Source: Porphyromonadaceae bacterium
GTDB lineage: Bacteria > Bacteroidota > Bacteroidia > Bacteroidales > Dysgonomonadaceae
Reading direction: 5' to 3'
NCBI GenBank assembly: GCA_003517675.1
Contig: DPAC01000154.1
Coordinates: 1-11,137, forward strand
Length of the DNA: 11,137 nucleotides
Position numbers and translations under genes: made by a program. The notes beneath the pieces are model-generated. The model was not told the DNA's origin. It worked only from the letters and a program-made list of their open reading frames with translations, and ran no database searches. Shown here in pieces: positions 6,946 to 11,137 of this stretch; the stretch's first letter is position 1; each line of letters opens with the position of its first letter.

Positions 6946-7572
6946 TTACAACCGCTCTACCAACAGGTGGAGCGGTTTTCTTATCTTGAGCTGGTGTGCC
7001 AACCTGTCCTCTGCGGCATCGCGATAGCCGAGGGTGAGCATCAGCACCGCCTCCTCCTCCTCTTCGTTGAGATCAAGGAGATGGTTGAGTGCTTTAGGGT
7101 TGAAACCCTCTATGGGAGTGGCATCAATGCCCAGCAGTGCCGCTGCAAAGGTCGCATATCCCAGAGCCAGGTAGGTCTGATGGATGGTCCAGCTGAAGGT
7201 GTTGATGGCGGGATTATTGATCACGTTGTGTATCTTCTTCCGGTAACTCTCTATCTGTTCATCGTTGGCATTTCTGACGCGTTTGAACTCCCTTAGGAAT
7301 CCTTCCAGATAGTTTTCGTCCAGTCGTTTTTTTGCTTTGAAGATCAGCAGGTGGGAGCATTGTTGCAGCACCACCTGGGGACAGGATTGCTCGTAGATCT
7401 GCGTTATCAGTTCCTTGTTTTCGGTAACGATCACCCGGTAGGGTTGCAGACCGTATGATGAGGGAGTCAAACGAATAGCTTCCAGAATGGTCTCTAGCTC
7501 TTTCTCCGAGATCTTTTCACCTGTCATTCGTTTGGTGGCATATCGCCAGTTCAGTGAATCAATGAGGTTCAT
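6946..7572 (-). CDS. NAD(P)H-dependent nitroreductase, NfsB-like
   Basis: 208 residues, typical of the FMN-dependent nitroreductase family. These cytoplasmic homodimers pass two electrons from NAD(P)H to nitroaromatics, quinones or pteridines. FMN contacts are visible: Arg10 and Lys14 in 'WRYATKRM', 'PSSYGLQPYRV' (37-47), 'PIEGF' (153-157) and 'GYRDAAEDRLAHQLKIRKP' (182-200) with the phosphate-binding basic residues. 'LGIDATPIEGFNPKAL' is close to the matching stretch of E. coli NfsB, so it groups with the NfsB/dihydropteridine-reductase branch and not with the Frp/NfsA branch. A Glu-rich insert 'NEEEEEA' (169-175) sits on a loop. It is a single gene convergent with the KAS III gene, and no promoter motif was found in front of the ATG at 7572. 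The physiological substrate is not evident. Confidence 0.9.
   Translation of the reverse strand: MNLIDSLNWRYATKRMTGEKISEKELETILEAIRLTPSSYGLQPYRVIVTENKELITQIYEQSCPQVVLQQCSHLLIFKAKKRLDENYLEGFLREFKRVRNANDEQIESYRKKIHNVINNPAINTFSWTIHQTYLALGYATFAAALLGIDATPIEGFNPKALNHLLDLNEEEEEAVLMLTLGYRDAAEDRLAHQLKIRKPLHLLVERL
6950..6977 (+). terminator. Stem-loop terminator at the convergent KAS III-nitroreductase junction
   Basis: Arms AACCGCTCTACC and GGTGGAGCGGTT (one G-T pair, roughly 12-13 base pairs) surround a 4-base loop, followed on the plus strand by TTCTTATCTT. It lies 32 bases past the KAS III stop and would end that transcript. The hairpin is inside the last codons of the opposing nitroreductase gene. 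The T-run is short and interrupted. Confidence 0.55.
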
Positions 7573-7923
7573 AATAGTGTACCAAGTGAAATGGATATAT
7601 CAGTCCGAATTGAGTTTAATTAGCCTGATCATATAGGGACTGATTTGAAAAACCTAAAACAGACAGGAATCAAAAAGGTTTACTGTTTAACGTTTCTTGT
7701 CAGGCCAGGTGATACCCCTGACTATGCATCTCCGAAGCCCGGAAGAGGGCATCCATCTCATCATTTGGGATGATTGTTCCGGTTCACCTCTCCAAAAGCC
7801 ATTCTCATCGAAATGATCCTACTCTTTTGCCCAGTAAGACTCCCAGCAGAGATCGTATCGGATCATGATGCAGCTATTGGTCAGGTAGGAGCGGAGCGAC
7901 TCCGGCAGCTCTAACAAAAGGGG
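7573..7923. other. 351-base gap without a convincing gene
   Basis: Next to the nitroreductase start is an inverted repeat ATCAGTCC (7599-7606) / GGACTGAT (7637-7644) that could be an operator. A weaker pair, AAACCT/AGGTTT, lies at about 7650-7680 and reads on the minus strand as stem plus a few Ts, a possible terminator for the mur operon. On the minus strand from 7923 the frame continuing past the upstream gene's TGA is open to a TAG at 7819-7821 and then to a TAA at 7687-7689. It contains protein-like runs such as 'LPESLRSYLTNSC' and 'YDLCWESYWAKE', but other frames are also open in pieces, so a decayed gene is possible and not demonstrated. Confidence 0.35.
7599..7644. repeat. 8-base perfect inverted repeat upstream of the nitroreductase gene
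   Basis: ATCAGTCC at 7599-7606 and GGACTGAT at 7637-7644, separated by 30 bases, begin 27 bases before the nitroreductase start. The spacing is long for a single repressor dimer but could hold two half-sites. No known operator is recognised. Confidence 0.35.
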
Positions 7924-8265
7924 TCAGAACTGATCCGGCTCTGTCTTTGCAGCAGTAGCCGTGATGCGTCGGAAATCGCTGTCGAAGTGGGAGAGTAGCA
8001 TCTCGATCAGTTTTGCATGAAAGGTGGTATAAAGTTTCGTGGTGATGTGCTTCCGGTCTTTACGCTTCAGCAAGCCAAAGCGCAGTTCGTTCTCATCCAC
8101 CCATATCTGGGGCTTAAAGAAGGCTTCATTTCGCCACAGCAGAGCCCCATAGGTGAGTCGGCCGTCGTTCGTGCGGTTCCATTTGTCAGCTTTCTTATTG
8201 TCTATCGCCTCATAAATCTTGTCGAGCAGTAGATCCGGGTGGTCAGTTTGTATGATGATTGCCAT
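7924..8265 (-). CDS. Small hypothetical protein, last gene of the MurNAc operon
   Basis: 113 residues, from ATG 8265 to TGA 7924-7926. It starts only 5 bases after the murQ stop, so it is almost certainly translated from the mur transcript. The protein is soluble, with no signal peptide or membrane segment. It shows an N-terminal amphipathic stretch 'HPDLLLDKIYEAIDNKKAD' (9-27), a central region rich in aromatic residues and strand formers ('LTYGALLWRNEAFFKPQIWV', 'ELRFGLLKRKD'), and a helix 'HAKLIEMLLSHFDSDFRRI' before a short polar tail ending 'KTEPDQF'. I recall similar short uncharacterised proteins in Bacteroidales but cannot assign a fold or function. Position suggests an accessory role in amino-sugar recovery or simple hitch-hiking. 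Confidence 0.8.
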   Translation of the reverse strand: MAIIIQTDHPDLLLDKIYEAIDNKKADKWNRTNDGRLTYGALLWRNEAFFKPQIWVDENELRFGLLKRKDRKHITTKLYTTFHAKLIEMLLSHFDSDFRRITATAAKTEPDQF

Positions 8266-8270
8266 ATTCT

Positions 8271-9095
8271 TTATGCTTCTTTTTCTTTTTTGTATTGTTC
8301 AATAGCCTTTTTCACAGAACCATGGAGCAGCAGCAGGTTTTTTGCCTGCTCATAATTCAACGAGAGCTCATCGACGATCATTCGGGTACCCCTGTCCACC
8401 AGCTTTTGGTTGGTAAGCTGCATGTTGACCATCCGGTTGCCTTTTACCCTGCCCAGCTTGATCATGGTGGCGGTGGTGATCATGTTGAGCACCATCTTCT
8501 GTGCCGTGCCTGATTTCATACGGGTGCTACCCGTGACATATTCAGGGCCTACGATCGGTTCGATCTTTATCTCTGCCTCGGCAGCCACCGGCGAGTCGGG
8601 GTTGCAACTGATTGCGGCTGTGAGGATCCCTTTCTCACGGGCATGGCGGAGTGCACCAATCACATAGGGGGTGGTGCCGGAAGCGGCGATACCCACCAGC
8701 ACATCATCCTTCCCGATTTTATGCCTCATCAGATCCTCCCATCCTTTTTCGTAGTCATCCTCAGCGTGTTCCACCGCGTTACGCAGGGCGACGTCACCTC
8801 CCGCAATCAGGCCGATCACGTAGCTGCCCGGCATGCCGAAGGTGGGTGGTATCTCCGAGGCATCCAGCACACCCAACCGTCCGCTGGTGCCGGCACCAAT
8901 GTAAAAGAGTCGTCCACCACAACGCATTCGCTCTACGATGCCGGTGACCAGACGTTCAATGTCGGGGATGGTCTTCTTTACAGCCAGAGCCACCTTTTGG
9001 TCCTCGGCATTGATTTCGGTCAGGATCTCCCGCACCGTTTTTTTCTCCAGGTCGTTGTAGAGCGATTCCTGTTCGGTTATCTTGATAAATGTCAT
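8271..9095 (-). CDS. murQ: N-acetylmuramic acid 6-phosphate etherase
   Basis: 274 residues, somewhat shorter than E. coli MurQ (298). MurQ cleaves the D-lactyl ether of MurNAc-6-phosphate, giving GlcNAc-6-phosphate and D-lactate, in the cytoplasm. It has a SIS sugar-phosphate isomerase fold: 'FYIGAGTSGRLGVLDASEIP' (64-83) binds the phosphate and contains Glu81, equivalent to catalytic Glu83 of E. coli; Glu112 in 'EHAEDD' matches Glu114. 'GIAASGTTPYVIGAL' (135-149) and 'GSTRMKSGTAQK' (189-200) complete the signature, which separates MurQ from the glucokinase regulatory protein. The product enters GlcNAc-6-P catabolism or cell-wall synthesis. The kinase gene ends 20 bases upstream and a small hypothetical gene follows after 5 bases, so the group is one operon. 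The ATG at 9095 is the only well-placed start. Confidence 0.97.
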   Translation of the reverse strand: MTFIKITEQESLYNDLEKKTVREILTEINAEDQKVALAVKKTIPDIERLVTGIVERMRCGGRLFYIGAGTSGRLGVLDASEIPPTFGMPGSYVIGLIAGGDVALRNAVEHAEDDYEKGWEDLMRHKIGKDDVLVGIAASGTTPYVIGALRHAREKGILTAAISCNPDSPVAAEAEIKIEPIVGPEYVTGSTRMKSGTAQKMVLNMITTATMIKLGRVKGNRMVNMQLTNQKLVDRGTRMIVDELSLNYEQAKNLLLLHGSVKKAIEQYKKEKEA

Positions 9096-9115
9096 TTCGA
9101 TGTATGATATGGGAT

Positions 9116-9970
9116 TTATTTGTAATAATTGATCAATCCGGGCATGGGAGACTGTTCAATTTGTCCAAGGGTTATTCCTTTTGTTGTGGCAACCTTTCTC
9201 AGGATATCCGCGAAATGCCAGGCGATGGATCCCACAAAATGGACTGTCTGTTTTTGGTAGTCATACTGCATCACATTTCGTTCAAAAAAATCGGAGAAGC
9301 CGCTGTATACGATCCTGTAGATGCTATCGTCAGCAATGTAGCTGAGCAGGAAAGGGGCGAGGCTGGCCAGGAATCGGCTGGGGAAAGGCTGACGGTATAC
9401 CTTGTCGATGATGAGGGCAGGAGTGAGGTGGTATTCCTCCAGCAGTTTTTCTTTTAACCCCAGTGTGAGTTGGTTCTTTAGGGCATCACCCACCAGCTGT
9501 TTGCCCAGGGCAGCACCGCTACCCTCATCACCCAATATGAAACCCAGTGGCGAAACATGAGAGATGATCTCACTGCCACTCCATTCACAGGAGTTACTGC
9601 CTGTACCCAGTATGCAGGCAATGCCTGCTGCGTCACCGCACAGGCTGTGTGCTGCAGCAACCAGGTCGCTGTAAACATGGATGGATTCAATTGGAAACGA
9701 ACTGTAGAGAGCCTTTTCAACGAGATGGCTTTTATCGGGCGTACAGCCACTGCCGTAGAAGTGGATCGAATGGATCTCACTCTCTTTCAGATATGGCCAG
9801 ACCTGTAGTTTGATCTCTTCAGCAATCTCCTCTTCCGTTTGATATACCGGACTGATCCCTTTCCCATAAAAGCGCTGTAGGATCTCTCCACCACCTGTCA
9901 GGCACCACTCGGTCTTGGTCGCGCCACTGTCGGCAATCAGGTTGTTTCCCTTTGTTGTTTGATGCATCAT
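9116..9970 (-). CDS. murK: BadF/BadG-type amino-sugar kinase, probable N-acetylmuramic acid kinase
   Basis: 284 residues of the ASKHA (actin/hexokinase) superfamily, in the branch annotated as N-acetylglucosamine kinase or BadF/BadG/BcrA/BcrD ATPase. The phosphate-1 loop 'IADSGATKTEW' is at 12-22, the likely catalytic Asp102 is in 'VYSDLVAAAHSL', phosphate-2 'ILGTGSNS' is at 120-127, 'LGFILGDEGSG' at 142-152 and the adenosine motif 'FVGSIAW' at 245-251. Lying between a membrane protein gene and murQ, it most likely phosphorylates MurNAc (and perhaps GlcNAc) at O-6 to make the MurQ substrate, as described for MurK of Tannerella forsythia; the substrate is inferred from context. It begins at tandem ATGs (9970 and 9967), 39 bases after the upstream gene's stop, and murQ follows after 20 bases. 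A plain GlcNAc kinase is the main alternative. Confidence 0.83.
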   Translation of the reverse strand: MMHQTTKGNNLIADSGATKTEWCLTGGGEILQRFYGKGISPVYQTEEEIAEEIKLQVWPYLKESEIHSIHFYGSGCTPDKSHLVEKALYSSFPIESIHVYSDLVAAAHSLCGDAAGIACILGTGSNSCEWSGSEIISHVSPLGFILGDEGSGAALGKQLVGDALKNQLTLGLKEKLLEEYHLTPALIIDKVYRQPFPSRFLASLAPFLLSYIADDSIYRIVYSGFSDFFERNVMQYDYQKQTVHFVGSIAWHFADILRKVATTKGITLGQIEQSPMPGLINYYK

Positions 9971-10009
9971 GGATCTCGTTTTATTGTCCTATGAACCAAT
10001 AACCGGCTC

Positions 10010-11137
10010 CTATAGTTTGATAAAAATATTTTTTTTGTAGAGGATGAATCCGAACAGCCAGCAAACGGTGATAAACAGGAGTGCATAGAGCAGCGATCCG
10101 AAATAATTCCCCGCCCAGGGTTGCAGCAACACTTCGTAAGCAAATCCTTTGACGGAAATTGTCTCTCCCTTCCAGTTAAACCGGATGTTCGATACCAGGT
10201 TAGCCAAAACGCCTGCAAACACGTACACGATCAGCGGGTTTACCCCGAAGGCGTGGAAAAAGCGGCTCCATTTCTTTTTTTGATGGATATCGATGATCCA
10301 GATCAGCAGTCCCAGCAACTGTGCCGCAAATCCGGTGGTCACCAGTACAAACGTAGGGCTCCATATTTTCTTGTTGATGGGGCATCCGTATTGCAGCAGC
10401 AAGCCGGAGAAAGCCAGGATGGTGCCCCATATCAGCAGTTTCTCCACCCGCGTGTGGTTGTCTCTGTGCTCCACGATGAGCTTGCCGAACAGAAAGCCGA
10501 TCAGTACATGGGCAATGGAGGGGATGGTGCTGAGGAGCCCTTCGGGGTCAAAGGCAATGCGCACTCCTTCCGGTGTGGTGTCTTTGTACATATGGGCAGC
10601 TCCCAAAACTGCCTGATCGACCACCGCGATGATATTCGCTTCCGACATTTCGAATCCCTTCCCGAGTTGGAGGATAAGAAAATAGCCCAAGAGCAGGATG
10701 CCAATCACCCATGGCAGTAGTTTGACCTTCACCAAGACTACCGTCAGCGCGGCAAAGCCGTAGGCCAGCGCCAGCCGTTGCAGTACCCCGAGGATGCGGA
10801 GGGTATCGAAATGGGTAGCCGCCACACCGAATGGTTCCCCCGAAGCAAGTCCCCCCGTAAGTTGGCCAAACCATCCCAGTGCCAGCCCGATCACGAAGAT
10901 CAGGATGGTGCGGCGTATCACTTTCCAGACAGCGGCTTTGGAAGGTTCAAAATTGAATTTCCGCAGCGACATGAAGGTGGAGACCCCCATGATAAACATG
11001 AAGAAGGGAAAGACCAGGTCGGTGGGTGTGAGCCCGTGCCAGTGGGCATGCCTGAGCGGTGCATAGGCATAGCTCCAGGAACCGGGATTGTTGACCATGA
11101 TCATGCCGGCAATGGTGATGCCGCGAAGGATGTCGAG
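10010..11137 (-). CDS. DUF5009/heparan-alpha-glucosaminide acetyltransferase-like membrane protein, probable MurNAc transporter, 5' partial
   Basis: At least 375 residues; the N-terminus lies beyond the right edge, since the frame stays open there as 'LDILRGITIAG' before the methionine at 11104. This 'LDxxRGxxIxxMIxVN' opening is the normal start of the HGSNAT/YeiB-like family. Next come 'RHAHWHGLTPTDLVFPFFMF' (visible residues 29-48) and about ten hydrophobic segments, with 'FDPEGLLSTIPSI', 'SPTFVLVTTGFA' and 'NPLIVYVFAGVL'. The protein is an inner-membrane protein. Human HGSNAT moves acetyl groups across the lysosomal membrane through a His in 'KHASWNG', and that His is kept here (codon 11048-11050). 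In Tannerella forsythia a membrane protein at the equivalent place in the murQ cluster was reported as the MurNAc transporter MurT, so uptake is the favoured role, inferred from context. The kinase gene begins 39 bases downstream. Confidence 0.82.
   Translation of the reverse strand, partial: LDILRGITIAGMIMVNNPGSWSYAYAPLRHAHWHGLTPTDLVFPFFMFIMGVSTFMSLRKFNFEPSKAAVWKVIRRTILIFVIGLALGWFGQLTGGLASGEPFGVAATHFDTLRILGVLQRLALAYGFAALTVVLVKVKLLPWVIGILLLGYFLILQLGKGFEMSEANIIAVVDQAVLGAAHMYKDTTPEGVRIAFDPEGLLSTIPSIAHVLIGFLFGKLIVEHRDNHTRVEKLLIWGTILAFSGLLLQYGCPINKKIWSPTFVLVTTGFAAQLLGLLIWIIDIHQKKKWSRFFHAFGVNPLIVYVFAGVLANLVSNIRFNWKGETISVKGFAYEVLLQPWAGNYFGSLLYALLFITVCWLFGFILYKKNIFIKL

Noticed and set aside
7924..7926. 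TGA read through as selenocysteine or a nonsense mutation extending the small mur-operon protein
   Set aside because: The protein ends naturally in a polar tail, no selenocysteine element is seen, and the extension meets another stop after 34 codons.
1..11137. tRNA/rRNA genes, CRISPR arrays, transposases or prophage genes
   Set aside because: No cloverleaf, repeat-spacer pattern, terminal inverted repeats or matching protein was recognised on either strand.

Overview
The window looks like chromosomal DNA from a member of the Bacteroidales (Bacteroidota), probably close to the Porphyromonadaceae/Dysgonomonadaceae/Tannerellaceae. This rests on gene content (PyrB with a separate PyrI, a carboxynorspermidine-synthase-type spermidine route, a kinase-based MurNAc salvage cluster, a MetA-type acyltransferase), on weak Shine-Dalgarno signals, and on a good match to the Bacteroidetes promoter (TTTG, 19-base spacer, TATATTTG) in front of the mechanosensitive channel gene. 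The genus cannot be fixed from the sequence alone. No RNA gene, insertion sequence, CRISPR array or prophage gene was recognised.

Layout. 2-397 (+): 3' end of a seven-bladed-propeller lactonase gene. 441-4183 (all minus): four biosynthetic genes in transcription order, carboxynorspermidine synthase, pyrB, pyrI and metA. 4184-4435: intergenic stretch with a possible short ORF or gene remnant and the channel promoter. 4436-6918 (+): a YbdG-type small-conductance mechanosensitive channel, then a ketoacyl-ACP-synthase-III-like enzyme. 6946-7572 (-): an NfsB-type nitroreductase, convergent with the synthase gene, with a terminator hairpin at the junction. 7573-7923: the only long gap, with no convincing gene. 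7924-11137 (all minus): a tight operon running off the right edge, in transcription order a multispanning DUF5009/heparan-acetyltransferase-like membrane protein, a BadF-type amino-sugar kinase, MurQ and a small conserved-looking hypothetical protein.

How the genes fit together. The right-hand operon reads as recovery of the peptidoglycan sugar MurNAc without a phosphotransferase system: the membrane protein imports (or modifies) the sugar, the kinase phosphorylates it, and MurQ removes lactate to give GlcNAc-6-phosphate. It resembles the murT-murK-murQ cluster described in Tannerella forsythia. The left-hand minus cluster covers the start of pyrimidine synthesis (allosteric aspartate transcarbamoylase), the reductive-condensation step of the alternative spermidine pathway, and homoserine acylation for methionine. 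The MetA here carries glutamate at position 111, which predicts acetyl-CoA rather than succinyl-CoA use. Most of the window is housekeeping. The points most worth following up are the membrane protein's double identity, the small fourth gene of the MurNAc operon, and the orphan KAS III enzyme.
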